Shown in pieces: positions 38,451-51,700 of a stretch of DNA of 64,000 nucleotides. Source of the DNA: Cyanoderma ruficeps (Eukaryota; Chordata; Aves; Passeriformes; Timaliidae); assembly GCA_008694505.1 (NCBI GenBank), contig VZDJ01006028.1:1924866-1988865 (forward strand), written 5' to 3'. Under the pieces are notes generated by a model. That model searched no databases, was not told the origin of the DNA, and saw only the letters and a program-made list of their open reading frames with translations. The position numbers were made by a program, and so were the translations under genes. How positions within the stretch are numbered: the stretch's first letter is position 1; each line of letters begins with the position of its first letter.

Positions 38451-40566
38451 TCCATTGAGCTCATGACCTCTCAGTCCAATTGCTGACATTCAGATCTGTT
38501 ACCCCACTCACCTGCCAGTCTGGCTTCATGTTTATCCTCACACAGATGCTCTGAGTAGAGAGCACACTCACACAGGCAACATGATATACAGTATTGATTC
38601 AGACTGTAGGACAGACTGCAGTGATCAAGCACAAGGCACAGTCAGAGGAAAGCACACTGACCAGCCACCTGTTCACAGGCAACTCCGGCTCTCTACCCTC
38701 TTCTTCCTTTGTTTTTCTACATTTTGTTGTCCCCAGTCCACCTTTTACTGTCTTGGGTGTTCCAGCCCAACTATAAGTCTTGCACATTTCTGCCAGATCT
38801 TGGAGTTTAACTTGGTTGGCTGATTTAGTCAGGCAGCCTAATGAACTGCAGCCACCATAGGCATACCTGGTTTGCTCCTACCCTCAAGACCAAAATCAAC
38901 CTAAAAACCTACTGTGTCTGTTACCTGCTAAGGACAAAACTAGTACAAAAATAGGACTTCTGTTGTAGATTCCACATCAGTCATAACTGGATGTCTATAA
39001 AAAGCTGAGAAGCTGATGCAAAGATGCTGTTCCTTATTTCCCTCCATAAGACAGCATTAAAAGGCAGCTAAGAATCCACTCAACATTTCCTAATTTCACT
39101 TTACATTTAAGCAATTTCTGCATTTCTTTCAAGGACAATATCTGAATGCTTTCCTACCCGTTTACAATTTGAGCAATGGTTAGCAGGAAGTAATATGGCC
39201 TAATTAGAAGAATTTTGAATGAGAATGTGGCGCAGACATTGACAAAGTTTGTGCAAAGAATCTAGAGGATTCATTTACTAATAACATATTTTGTTAGGCA
39301 TAATTTGTTTAAAACAAATTGCATCAGCACATCAGCTATAAAGTCATATTTAAGGCACATTTTATTACTGATTATCATATAATAAAATACACCCATAATA
39401 AAAGAATATTACACTTATAACCTAGATGTATTGTGAAATAACCAAAGTTTTTAAATACATCTGTCCTTTTCTACCATGTTAAATAGAGCACAACAATAGC
39501 TACAGAAACTGAGGGCTGAAATAGGTTTTCAAAGAAGTGAAGTATACATAATTATCATCTGGCCTAGTAATGAAAAATACAACCAGTGTATGCCATGGGG
39601 TGAGTGGTAAGTGTAGGACAATTTCTACCTTCTTCAAACTACATCCACTGAATGGATGTAGTTATGGATGCCAAAGAATTGGGACAATGCACTCAGGCCG
39701 AAGGATTGTTTTCTAAGGCTGTATAAACTCACAGAACATTGCAAAGCAAAGCCGTGTTCCCCCATGGTTATACCCACAGTGTTGTACAGGACAGGATAGA
39801 CTGAAGAAACAGTAAATACGCAGCTGCCCACAGTTGCAGACTCTGAGGGTAAAGGGTTGAAGTCTTCAAAAAACACAGTCTTCAATGGGTTTAGACATTC
39901 ACTGCTGATACAGGTCTACATACTCAAGTGTAGCCAAGGATTTGTCATTTTTTCAGAGCAATGTCATAATTATACCAAAATTGCGCCAAAAGTTGTACAT
40001 AACCTTTTCCTTCAGCCTTGTGGACAAGTTTATGTTAGAGCTTTGTAACCATCCCTAACATTCAGGAAAAAGAGTAATACTATTAAAAAGTCATGTTCAA
40101 TTTTGTCATTATATAAACCCAATGTAATGCATTTTTAAATATATTTTAATGAATAAAACATACCCTTAGTTTAAATGAGGAATACTCTGTAGCAAAGCTT
40201 TCTGGAAAGAAGTAGTTAGAAAATTGAACAATATTTCTTATCACCTTCATTTAACTATTGATATATTCAAATGATAACACCTTGTAAATAAGATATTTCA
40301 GGGTGAGATTGACAAGAAAGTATTAGGCATTTTCACCTCTTTTGAAAAACTGAATAAACACTTGATATATTTTATTCTTTAAATCAATCACTTTATCAGA
40401 AAGACTGCTTAACAAAGTGGTAATCAATATATTGCAAATTTTGAAAATTAATCTTTCAGAGGAGCATATCTTCCCAGTTATCAATCACAAAGTTAAACCA
40501 CGGTAAGAAAGCATTTCTCCCATGCCCCAGTGTCAGAGCCTACCAATCATTAGTTTAGTACATCAC

Positions 40567-40596
40567 AAAAAAAACCCAAAAAAACCCAAACCAACA
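40567..40596 (+). repeat. A/C-rich simple repeat (AAAAAACCC)n
   Basis: A runs alternate with CCC; same style as 2671 and 19973. Confidence 0.85.
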
Positions 40597-40651
40597 ACCT
40601 TGTGGTGTACAGATGTACTTTTTTTCCTAGACAAAAATGAATATACTAATG

Positions 40652-40680
40652 AAAGGGGGGGATCATTTAAAGGGGGGATC
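40652..40680 (+). repeat. Short direct repeat AAAGGGGGG(G)ATC
   Basis: AAAGGGGGGGATC at 40652 and AAAGGGGGGATC at 40669 are separated by ATTT. They differ by one G in the homopolymer. Confidence 0.8.
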
Positions 40681-41429
40681 TTGGAGTGAAATATGCATAA
40701 CTGTTTCTGAAGAAAGATAACATATTTTGGCACTTTGCAGCACCTTTAGCCTTAGATCACGTTAATATATGTTTATTGTGACAGAAAAAAAACAGGCCAG
40801 GCCTAAAGATAAAGGAAAATAGCAAACAGAGATTGAGTGTTTCAACCAAGTTACAGGCAAAACAGATTAATCACATTGTAGTAACCTGAAGTTATTTAGA
40901 AGTTTTTATGGTGTCATCTAATCTGCTTCAGAACAATTTCAGGTGTCGAAACAAGCTATATATAATTTTCAGGCATTTGTGTCATGTATTTTTCAAAACT
41001 TTAGGGTTCATACAGTGTGAAAAAAAAAGAAAAATTTTGCTTTATTAGAACTGAAATAATCCTAATGATTATTTTTATGATCCGATATAGTAACAGATAA
41101 ATTTCTCATCAAAGGTATCAAAAATCCATCTGTGGGAGGGAAGAGTTGCTTGCCATCCCATTAAATGAAGGAGATGGTTTCTAATGAAAGAGTTTCATTT
41201 ATGAATCTCTGAATTTAGCTGAGACTATGGATATCTGTCCACATGCTGAAGAGATGCCGTAAGTGACTATAAATTTTACAACAGCCTAATTCCCTAGAAA
41301 GATCTTAGGAATGACATGGAATAAAACATATTAAATATGTTTTATACATGCTGGTCTAAAACTACTAAGTTGTAGGGGTTCTTCTCATTAAAAAAATACT
41401 GTGTCTGTACTTTTTCGACATTTCAGGGT

Positions 41430-42427
41430 TGAAGTGGGTTTGAGCAGCTAGGTTTTGGTAATGGAGCGGGCTACAGGGGTGACTTCTGTGAGAAACTTCC
41501 AGAAGCTTCCCCCATGTCCAGCAAAGCCAATTCCAGACAGACATGCCCGGCCAAGGCTGGGCCAATTATAGATGGTAGCAGTGCCTCTGTGGTAAAAAGA
41601 TGAAGGAGAAGGAGGAAAAGAAAAAAAAATATTGGATTTATGTAATTGTGGCCAGAGAGGAGCAGGGTAAGAGCATCTGAGAAGAACAGCCCTGCAGACA
41701 CCAAGGTCAGTGTTGGAAGGGCAGGAGGTGCTCCAGGCACCAGAGCTGAGATTCCCCTGCAGCCCATAGTGCATCCCAGGGTGAGGCAGCTGTGCCCCTG
41801 CAGCCCATGGAGAACCACAGGGATGCAGAGATCCACCTGCAGCCCATGGAGGAGACCCACACCAGAGCAAGTGCATGGCTGGGAGGAGGCTGTGACCCTG
41901 TGGGAGGCCTGTGGGGAGAGCAGCCTGCCCTGGGGCACCCTGTTTTTGAAGAACTGCATCCTGTAGAAGAGTGACTCACTGCAGTAGTTTGCGAAGGTGG
42001 ACTCATATTGCAGAAGTTCGAGAGCTATCTCCTGTAAGAGGGACCTCAAGCTGGAATAGGGAAAGAACTCCTCTCCCTGAGCTGGAGCAGAAACAAGTTT
42101 TGATTAAGTGACCATAACCCCTGTTCCCATCTCCCGCACTGATGGGGAACAAGGTAGAGCTGGGAAGAAGGCTGGAGTGAAAGGAAGGTGTTCTTAAGGT
42201 CTTATTTTACTTGTCAGTATCCTGGTCTGGTTTTGTTAATAATAAATTCAATCAGTATCCTTGATTCTGGTTTTCCTGTGACATTATTTGGTGAGTGATC
42301 TCTCCCAATGGTTATCTCAACTCATGAACCATTCATTATATTTTCTCTGCCCTGTCCAGCTGTGGAGGCGAGTGATAGGGAGGCTTTGGTGGGTGTCTGG
42401 CATCTAGCCAGGGTCAACCATCTTACA
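41430..42427 (+). mobile_element. Solo LTR, avian ERV family 2 (ERVL-like)
   Basis: About 1 kb and GC-rich. It starts near TGAAGTGGGTTTGAGCAGC, which pairs imperfectly with the end CAGCCAGGGTCAACC...TTACA as terminal inverted repeats. The flanks AGGGT (41425-41429) and AGGGG (42428-42432) match at four of five bases, consistent with an ageing five-base target-site duplication. Features in order: GAAACTTCCAGAAGCTTCCC, a ~40-bp imperfect tandem array, GAACTCCTCTCCCTGAGC, AATAAA at 42241-42246, then TGGTGAGTGATCTCTCCC and TTATATTTTCTCTGCCCTGT. Several long open frames on both strands (the longest is 192 codons, minus strand, 41471-42049) are by-products of GC-rich composition. Class assignment is inference from ends and duplication length. 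Confidence 0.82.
41751..41870 (+). repeat. Imperfect ~40-bp tandem units inside LTR
   Basis: CCCCTGCAGCCCATAG (41754), CCCCTGCAGCCCATGG (41795) and CACCTGCAGCCCATGG (41834) recur at spacings of 41 and about 39 bases, with related sequence between them. I recall longer arrays of this unit in related avian LTRs. Confidence 0.75.
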
Positions 42428-44064
42428 AGGGGTTATTTCGCCCTCAATGGTAGGGTTCAATTTTAATTATAAATTACCTCACAAAGTTGTTTCTTACATT
42501 AACATTTCACAATTATATTTTAGTTTGCCACCTTTGATGTGTAATTTACCTACTTCAGGCCCTCGGTTAATTAAAATGTCATTAATGTTTGAATGAAATC
42601 AACTGATATCTTAAACTCATGTTTCACTTGTCAAGTAAAATTCCAAAAGGTTTAATGAGTCAAAAAGAATAGAATTTCTTAATTTGGAAACTATTGCAAA
42701 ATCATCTCCAAAACTTAGAAATGAAAATTTTATAATGGTGGGTCCAATTTAGCTTTACAGGGTTAGTTATGAACAATGCCTGCCTTTGAGATAAGAAACT
42801 GACTATAATGCACATATATAATTAATAATTTCTGGCATCTATAAGGAAAAGACTTCATCAGTCCTCAGGCTGGTTCCCTCAGTACTTTCTTCTAACCATG
42901 CTGTTAGCAACACCTAAATACAGGGTCATAGAACTTCAGGTACATAATTTGTTCCTGGCTGATCCTTATCACACCTGGATTCTTGTTAGTGAAACAAGAA
43001 TTCCTTTAAACTTCTAGTTTGAGATAGAAATTTTCTATTGACATTAACTTGATTAAAACACTACAGATTAAATAATAGTATCTTACAATGTTTCACTAAG
43101 ATATTAGAATAAGGTATAATATTATTTATAAATAAATCACCAAAGTATATCATGTCTGGAGGCAATAGTCTTTCTACCCTATTAAGAATTCTAATCTACT
43201 GAGCCATATACTTAGCAATTAAATATTAATCTTTCTCTGACTTGAAAGAATCCATCCACTCTGATGTTTTCACACCTATCTTTTCCTACCACTGTACCTT
43301 TCCAACATTTCTATAAGAACTATTTTTCATCAAAGTAGATTTTCACACAAATGTGATCTATTTTTGCATTTGAAGCCAGCACAATCATATACAACAAGTA
43401 ATCATCAGAGCTCAGTTCTGCAATCATGTCTCCAGAGGCACAAAAATACTTGTCAACTATGCTGCTAAATTGTGTCAAGTAAAGTTAAAAACATCAAACC
43501 TGGTCTTTTATCTCCAAAAAATAATTCCTAAGAAACTCATTTTATGATCCTGTATAATTACAGCTTAAAAACATACACAGAAATCTGCCATCTTTTGTAT
43601 GGGATACCTTCAGGACTTTGCAATGATCTTTCAATCTTGAAGCTGCTCCAATTTATACAAAGACAAAATGATTCACCATATTTACTGTAAAATTAATATA
43701 AACACCCTTTTTTTCTTTTTCAGTGTTTCAGAACAACTTATGGATTCAGAATTTAGAAGGACTATTGTTCACATTAAATTAATCTGACTTGCAGGAATGA
43801 TCAAGATATATATTTCAGCATTTCTTCTAATGATATAATTCAATTTTCTCTGACTTGCATGATTTTTCATAATTTCTCATTTTGTAAGTTTCTTTCAATA
43901 TCATGTAACTGATTTGAAATTTTAAAATAGCTATTTCAAGCATAGTTGCATTACTGTCTCACAAAATTGAACTTTTTCTGGTTTTATTTTCAATTTGTTT
44001 TCTCCCCAAATTAAACCAAGCATCCCACTCCCTCCCTCTCCCCCCCATCCCCCTTGCCCCCCAG
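42428..44064. other. AT-rich non-coding stretch
   Basis: No gene or recognisable element. It ends in a C-rich run at 44036-44060 directly before the CR1. Confidence 0.6.
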
Positions 44065-45135
44065 TATCACAGAACGGCTTGGGTTGGAAAGGTCCTTGAA
44101 GACCATCTAGTTCCAATACCCCTGCCACGGGCAGGAACACTTTCCACTAGACCAGGTTTGCTCAAAGGCCCATCCAGCCTGGCCTCAAACATTTCCAGTG
44201 ATGGGATATCCACAATTTCTCTGGGCAACCTGTTCCAAAGCCTTGCCACTCTCACAACAAAGAATTTCATCCTAATACCTAAACAAAACCTATCCTCTTT
44301 CAGTTTAAAGCCATTGCTCTTTTTCCTGTCTCTACATGCTCACATAAAAAGGATGTTCCCATCTTTCTTGCAGGCTCCCTTCAGGTAGTGAAGACCACAG
44401 GTCATCTTGAAGCATTCTCTTCTCCAGAATGGACAAACCAAATTCTCTCTGTCTTTATAGTAGAGGTGCTCAATCCCTATAATAAAACTAGTGTCCCTGC
44501 TGTGGACTCATGCAACAGGTCAATTCTTGAGCTGGCAACCCCAGAGTACTCCTCGTGGGGTCACACAAGAGTGGAGAGGAGTTGCAGAATCCTCTTCCTC
44601 AACCTGATGGCTCTGTTGCTTTTGGCGCAGCCCAGGATGCAGGCATAATTTTCCAGCAGCACTCGGTGATGGGTGACTCCTCATTGCCTGTGCTGCGTGC
44701 AGCCATGTGAAGGCACATCAGCTGGGCTTTCTGCTCTGTTGCCTTCCTACAGGAACACCTCTTAACTCCTTTGAGATATTTCCCTGGTGTTTCTCTGTTG
44801 GCTTCTGTTACCTCAGGAGTCCCTGGCTCACCTCTGTAAGACTGTAAATGTGCTCCAGTGTGGCGAACACATTTCAGAGCCATTAGCAGAGGGCCTTCAC
44901 TAGCACCTGTCCCCCTAACCCTTCCACACCACTCTACAATTTGTCAGGGACAAGCTCCCTGGAGGTGGGGCTGGATATAGTCCCTGCTGGCTCCACCCGT
45001 ACAAGTCAGTGCTGCCTTTGAGTCACAACCCCACCACTTCCTGCACGGGATGTGAGGTTGGGGTGGCTTTCTCTGCTCTGGTTCTGAGATCTTGCTGGGG
45101 AGGAAAGCTCACCTGCCTCCCATAAAGTAATCCTC
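44065..45135 (-). mobile_element. CR1 LINE with large internal deletion (second copy)
   Basis: The plus strand opens with the antisense 3' tail (ATCACAGAACGGCTTGGGTT, GGAAAGGTCCTTGAAGACCA, CTAGACCAGGTTTGCTC). It continues through CAACCTGTTCCAAAGCC and CAGTTTAAAGCCATTGC to the antisense of the reverse-transcriptase C-terminus. At about 44640 it switches to antisense of the start of ORF2. The minus-strand frame at 44599-44883 shows KATEQKAQL followed by ARSTGNEE, the region just before the endonuclease. Beyond it lies 5' sequence to about 45135, including GGGCTGGATATAGTCCC, that is collinear with the outer end of the copy at 13010-14205. The endonuclease and most of the reverse transcriptase are absent. 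Frames are broken. Confidence 0.85.
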
Positions 45136-45173
45136 ATCTCCAGAGCACCTCATCTTTGAAACATATACTTTAT

Positions 45174-45256
45174 TACACACACGTATATATACGTGCGTGT
45201 ATATATGTATGTATATATATGTATATATATACACACAACCATACATATATATATGA
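45174..45256. repeat. (TA)n/(CA)n/(GTAT)n compound microsatellite
   Basis: Alternating purine-pyrimidine DNA over about 80 bases, with nearly symmetric CA blocks at both ends around a TA/GTAT core. It lies just beyond the 5' end of the CR1 copy. Confidence 0.95.
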
Positions 45257-48079
45257 CATATTTCTTCAGAAGATAGGAGGGCATTTAGGGCATTAAAAAA
45301 TTGTTATTTTTTTCAGAAAGGTATAGCAGTATAGAAATTAGGGGACATGCCTCCATTACAGTATTAGTTCTATAAGTAGATTTAGATGGATTTTCACACT
45401 CTTTCAGGAAGTAAATTCAGAAATGGCCTGATCTAATTCTCATTCAAATCAATAGCAGCCTTTAGTAGGCTTTGAGACTAGTCTATTTAATCTTTCTGTA
45501 TCTCAGTTATTCTGCTGTAAATGGAGGGTATCTCCTCTAATCACAGAAGTGAAGTGAGCATGAATGTTTAATAATTTATAAAGAGTCAAACGGTGCTCAG
45601 AGGTAGGCCATAAAAGCAAGCTCTTTTCTATATCTATTACTGAAAATACTGCACAAGGTCCAGCTCCTCTTAGTTGTGTGCCCCAGCTGGGAAAAAAGGA
45701 ACATTGCCCAGATGACCCTGAAAACTCCTATCCTTCTTTGATGGGGCAGGAAACAGGCAGGTTACAGGCACTGCTTCAAAACAATGACTAAAGGGATGTT
45801 ATTTGGTGACATGGATATCCTATTTTATGTCTAACCATCCTTTCTAGTCCCCCATATATACCAGAGACTTAAAAAGTCTTGAGTCATGTTCCCAAACATA
45901 CCCTCTGCTCAGCCAGAGCTTATGCTCTATTGCCACACAAGGTCAATGGATGGGAAGCAGAAAAGGCCTTGCCTACATTGATAAGCACTGCCAGCAACTA
46001 TCTAATCTCTCTCTGTAAATACTGGGTGGTTTCATTCATTACTCTTATTCAGTGTGGTTCCTTTCTTTTGATATCCTTTAACATGGCTGATTATTACCTA
46101 GATGAGTATGAGCAGGCACAGACCAAAGCCAGCCCCGGCAGTGTGCCAGGAGTGAAATGGTATTCTGGACCAAAGGACAGTGTTCCAGGATATGCCTTGC
46201 TCCTGTGCAAGTTTACCTGCAGAGCTGCACTCAGACTGCTCTCAAAGCAACAGAATGTGCAATTTCTGGTCTAAAACTGGGTATTAGAACTGCTTATGCC
46301 ATGGAAAGAAATTGATATACAGTTCACAATTCTCACAGAACTTTGTTTTGTGGCTCTTGATATGTTCACGTTACAGAATAGATTTGGTACATCTCAGTGC
46401 TGACTTGGACTTTTTATTAAAGCTGCTAACACCACTCTTGATCTTATACAGAGTTCTACACTGGACTTTTTATTGCATCATGGAAAAAAACCCCAAACAT
46501 GCTTTCTCATCCACTGGGGTAAAAGTAGATAAAGATAGCACAATCAAAAATGAAATGTTTAGTTAAGTAATCTACCAAGACAATTAAAATAAAACTGCCG
46601 TTCAAACCCACAATTTTAATTATATTCAGATTTGCAGCTAACAGAGTAATTCAATGTAGAACATCTCACTATAAAATAATAAGGTCAATTGATAATATCT
46701 TTGCACTTTGATAGGAGATGCAATCCGATACTAAATTAGACTGCTTTCATGAATTCCAGGTATCCCACAGGGCTTAGGATCTGTTTAACACTTAAAATAG
46801 CCATGTATCTGTAGCTCTGTATCTTCATACATTTTTGTCCTGGTTATTTCATTATTAGTTTTAGTCCTTCTTTTTCAAGTACAATCATGAGCCTGGTAGC
46901 CAGACTGAGAAATCTACAAATACCACAATGAATCACTGAAAACACTAGAACCTGATAAAGAACATTTTATAAGTTGGGGTTTTTTAATTCAAATTAAACA
47001 AAGGTAAGTTGATAACAGTGTACTTAAAAATGACTAATTAAGCTGGCTGAACACAGGTACTAAGTTTGCAAAAATTATTTCATCATCATGCAATTCAATG
47101 ACTGAGATTGTCATGATTATTAGAAGTTGCACAAAAAATGCCACATTTACATGAAGAAAATAAAATTAAAAACTGCTCAGACTGCAAGGTCAAGCTTTGA
47201 AAAAAATACATTTATCTTGAGGGTTTTTGGCTAAAAATAAAACAAAATATTTCAGCATTAGTATTATTAAACATAAATTGGCAAATTACTGGTTTACAAT
47301 CAAATTTTCTATCTAGAAGAGGATTTCTTTTTAGATTTATCTAGACTTGAAAATGTACCATTTCAGAAATAATAAAGTGCTTTATTAGGTACATTTTTAC
47401 AGCTTGAACTGCCAGAGTGAAAAAGTGTTAGAAATTTTAATTACTTGCTTTATTGCTCCAATAGTCCACTATATATGTTTATTAATATATTTCATTGATA
47501 TATTGCCTTATTTCCTGAGTTCTAGAGGAGCTGGAGCCTATACTGGCATGTGAAAATTAAGACTTCTCCCAGCATCAATAAAAAAGGGCCATTTCATTTA
47601 AAAATAACCATCATTTGATTAATATTATGTGGTTTCCTTTAAATAAGCAGCAAAGGTATCGTTAGGGCCTTGTAGGGAATAAGTCCAATCCTGATAATTG
47701 TGAAGTTATTTTAACTGTGAAATGGAGGTATCTGCATGCCAGAAAATGTTCTCTGGTAGTCTGTGCACCATAAGCTCAAACAGTATAAATTTGCATAAAT
47801 CTATTGAGTTGTGGATTTATACCATCAAAGATCCTAGCCCCCTGTTAAAACCTGCTATTCTTCATAGCAACATGTATATAGAATAGTGATTTACAGGAAT
47901 AGAGCTACCACTGAAATTTCCATCCATTTGTTGCAATCTTAGTTTTTATCATAAATGACCAAGTCTTTCTCAGACAGAAAGAAAAAGACAAAGACTTCAA
48001 TAACATATCATAAGCCAAACCCAAATTCATATATAATTTTTCTGAAGCCTTAGGGATTACAGAACCCTTTATTTAGAGA
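45257..48079. other. Non-coding stretch, GC-richer at 45640-46270
   Basis: No gene recognised. A 131-codon open frame at 45879-46274 (+) has no family signature. GAAGCAGAAAAGGCCTTG at about 45954, followed by TAAGCACTGC, resembles the antisense of the family 1 LTR core, so part of 45790-46010 may be a very old minus-strand LTR. The rest is AT-rich. Confidence 0.5.
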
Positions 48080-48714
48080 TGAAGGGGAGGCATGCCATCC
48101 AGAGGGGCCTTGACACAGTTGAGAGGTGGGCAAATGCAAAGCTCATGAAGTTAAGCAAAGTGCAAGGGTCTACACCCGGGGCATGGCAATCCCAGAAACA
48201 CCTACAGACTGGGCAGAGAAGGGATTGAGAGCAGCCCTGTGGAGAAAGACTTGGGGATGATGGCTGATGAAAAATCTGAGATGAGCTAGCAGCATGTGCT
48301 GGCAGCTCAGAAGGCCAATTGTATCCTGGGCTGCATCCCAAGGAATGTGGCCAGCAGATTGAAGGAGGTGATTCTCCCACTCTACTCGGTTCTTGTGAGA
48401 CCCCTCCTGGAGTGCTGCATCCAGCTCTGGTGTCCCCACCGTAAGAACGTGAAACTGTGCCAGCAAGTCCAGAGGAGGGATAAGAGGACTGGAGCACATC
48501 CCTTACAAAGACAGACTGAGGAAGTTGGGGCTGTTCAGCCTGGAGAAGGGAAGGTTGTGTGGAGACCTCACAACAACCTTCCAGTACCTGAAGGGACCTA
48601 CAGGGGAGCTGGAGAGGGACTCTGTCAGAAGCTTTAGTAATAGGACAAGGAGTAACGAGTACAAATTGATCTTAGAGGTTCATTCCAACTCCTTAACATT
48701 CTATGATTATATGA
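48080..48714 (+). mobile_element. CR1 LINE fragment with reverse-transcriptase C-terminus
   Basis: Sense-strand CR1. A frame at 48296-48637 reads LAAQKANCILGCIPRNVASR and VILPLYSVLVRPLLECCIQL, the conserved C-terminal part of CR1 ORF2. A second frame from 48525 continues with FSLEKGRLCGDLTTTFQYLK, so at least one frameshift separates them. After 48650 most of the 3' untranslated region is missing; only GATCTTAGAGGTTCATTCCA and the tail ATTCTATGATTATATGAT remain. It is truncated at the 5' end. Antisense open frames of 109-142 codons here are shadows. Confidence 0.88.
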
Positions 48715-51700
48715 TAAATGCCATCCTTGAAGAGAGTCATTCTTACAAAAAGATTGCAGAGAACAGCCACTTAATTCACAGACACTGAGTTAAAGAATAA
48801 GCAGCAAACTCTTCTAACAGCCCAAGGATGCACCTTGAATTGCGATTTGCAACCAAATACTCTGATCTCAGTAATTTCATTCTTCTTTCACCTTCTGATA
48901 AGAGGGCTGACATAGTTTAATGTCCCATTTTGGATCTTTTTTCCTTTACAAGTGGAGCTGATTCGGAAGACAAGTGTATCAGTCTTGTTATCACTTTCAT
49001 ACAGGATGTTTTTCTCAGGTCCAGGATAGCATTATGTAAAGAAAAGGCCTGGTAACTCAAAGGCAAAGACATTTTTCTGTGGCAGATTTAGACCTATCTT
49101 CTTCCAATTCTTGAACATTTTTATATGAAATTCATGAATTTTCTATTCCATTTGTTTTGCTTGGTTCTGAATGTCTTTCCTTGATAGAAAAGAACTCTTT
49201 TAGGAGCTCCTTTATAAGAATAGGAAGAAGCCATATAGTTACAGTACACTCAACCAGGAATACTAAGTATGGCTTAGAGGAATACTGTGTCAAGTCACAT
49301 TTTAGATAACTGCATGCTTTTCATGACCAACGTTTTCATTACTGGTTATGGGAGCTCTGGATTTATTCAAGTTTTCTGCTTTAAAGAACACATCAGAAAT
49401 AATGCAAGGAATCCAGACATAACTAAATTGTTTAATAATAACTAAACTATTCTGTCTGGAGAACTTTGCTCACCCTAGATTAGAAACTGGCTGTGACAAA
49501 ACTGTGTGGACAGTTAAAAAGTTAAGAGGATAGTTCAGAAAAAAGAAAAGCCAACAGGATATCATAGATACATTTTAACTCTTCTCTGGATAAGCTTTTT
49601 TTCATCCTTCTAATCCAAAACTAGACTAACAGATTGGGTTATATCAGCCAATATCATGTACATAACACTTCTCTCCACTTGGTAATTTTGGTATGCATTA
49701 CTAGTCAAAAATATGCTGTGGAGAAACTGTTTTAAGTTTTGTCTTAACTATGATCTGCTCTGTACTGTTTTTATCTCATAAAATCAGAAAGCAGTTTATT
49801 AACCACTTTAAACCTGGTTTTCTATTAATTATTTTATGTCTGATAAAACTGTGGTAAATTAGAATTAATAAGTAACCTTGTATTAAACTCCAATGTAAGT
49901 ATTGTTTCTTAAATTGTAAAATAATGTCATCTGTCATCTAAACTAAACAAATAAAATTTATAGTATGTCACTCAGTTTAATCCATTCTTAATCTGCAAAC
50001 TCATGAATTACATATACAGTTCTGTAGTCTTGTAAATTGCTTTTTGAAATTGGTTTTTGAAATAACCTGCTTTTTTTCTGCCTCCCATTACTGTACTGAC
50101 TGAAAATTACTTGCATCATGACAAAGTTACTAGTTCCTTCTTTTTGCACAGATTTCATAACATAGATGCATCTCGCTGGCATCATTAGAGGCTGTCTTCA
50201 TTGATACAGGAATTCTAGGATGTGTGGTAAGGTTAAATTATTCTCACTTAATAACCACTTTTAGGTTGTTTCTTTTTTTCACAAACACACACTAACTGAT
50301 CCCTTAATGCATCATTTAAGATCTCTGAACTGGTAGCGCTCTGTTAATTTTCTTAATTTGGCCACCTAAAAAAAAATATAAAAGTGAAAGCAGTCTGAAG
50401 TCACCAGCAGCTGAGGGAATAAGTGATGTTGTGTAGTTTCCACAATCTATGTAAATGTTTTCTCCACTGGTTTAATAGGAGCACTTAGCTTATGCAACAG
50501 CTTATAAAGGTTAACCCTCATTACACTCACTAAAACCACAAAGTAGGGGTTCTTTTGCAATTTAAGATATTAGGTAGTCCGTATTATTTGAAGGCTGAGA
50601 TAAAGGTACAATTCTGAGATAAAGGGGCAGTTCTCTATTGAACTATCAAACAATTCAATTTCCCCCAAGTTAGACATTAACCTTTTTTTCTTTTTCTGTT
50701 TTAAACAAGTGATTCACTCACAGTCCCAGTAACCACGTTTCTTTCTTCCTTGTGTTTTTTGCTAGATTTTAATACTTTTTCTTTTACAATTTTATGGGAG
50801 GTAATTCTCTCCTCTTCATTATATACTTTGCAACTTTTTAAATAATTATATTATGAAATAATTTTATGGAGTTAATTACATATGTGTTGTGTAATAAACT
50901 CCATAGTTTTGAATATTCAGCTAAAAGTATTTTGGATCTAAGAAATGGTAAAATAATAGAAATAAAAGAATTTTAAAATAATTTAAAGACATATATTCAA
51001 CTTCTTTTACACCCAGTATATAAAGAACTTTTCATTTTCAGCAATGTCTAAATGCAGTTTTATAGATCACAGATGTGAAAATATGAGGGGTTTCAGCATA
51101 TATCTTTCTATTTCCTCTGCTTATACGTTGTCTGCTATACAGTATAACATTTGGCTATGGGTAGCTTAAAAACAAAATCTTTCTTCTTAACAGGAGTTGA
51201 TGCCATGCAGCAAAAGAGGAACACCTATTCATGGACACTGCTGAGACTGATTTATGAAGTAAACCAGGCAGAGTTGTGTCAGGAACAACCCAGTATTCAC
51301 ACACACACAGGAACACACATGCATGGGCTGCAGTAGGGCACCAAGGAAGGCATTTTTACAAGTAGATTGTGATTTCAGTCCCAACACAGGCAGGGCACAG
51401 TCATAGGCCTTGGTTGTAGACACCTATATGTAATACCTGAGTGACTGCTCTGTAAGGTGAGCACACACTCTGATGTCAGCATGCATTGCCTTTAATCGTG
51501 TCCTGTACCAGCTCATTCTTAAGGAGAGCTGTAAGAACACAGTGTCCAGGGTGAACCCCCATGTACCACATGGAAAGTCATACATGGTATTGCACAGGTA
51601 AAAGACTGATAGCTTTGCTTACTTGGAAAAAAAATTTAAAAATGTGAGAAACAGTGAGGCTGACCATCTCGACTACAGATGGGAACTCTGAGAAGCATGC

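Larger units (their letters stand above)
38451..41429. other. Non-coding stretch, GC-richer at 38451-38830, then AT-rich
   Basis: The first 380 bases are CT/CA-rich and hold a 39-nt splice-flanked segment at 38512-38550 on the minus strand (see findings). No gene is established. A/C simple repeats lie at 40567 and a short G-run duplication at 40652. Confidence 0.5.

Noticed and set aside
41471..42049. 192-codon open frame on the minus strand, with overlapping frames on both strands
   Set aside because: Antisense to the family 2 LTR; its repetitive CS, GL and HG content comes from the ~40-bp tandem units.
45879..46274. 131-codon open frame on the plus strand
   Set aside because: No recognisable domain, no clear splice context, possibly within an old LTR; chance remains the simplest reading.
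48069..48499. Open frames of 109-142 codons on the minus strand
   Set aside because: Shadows of the sense CR1 reverse-transcriptase C-terminus.
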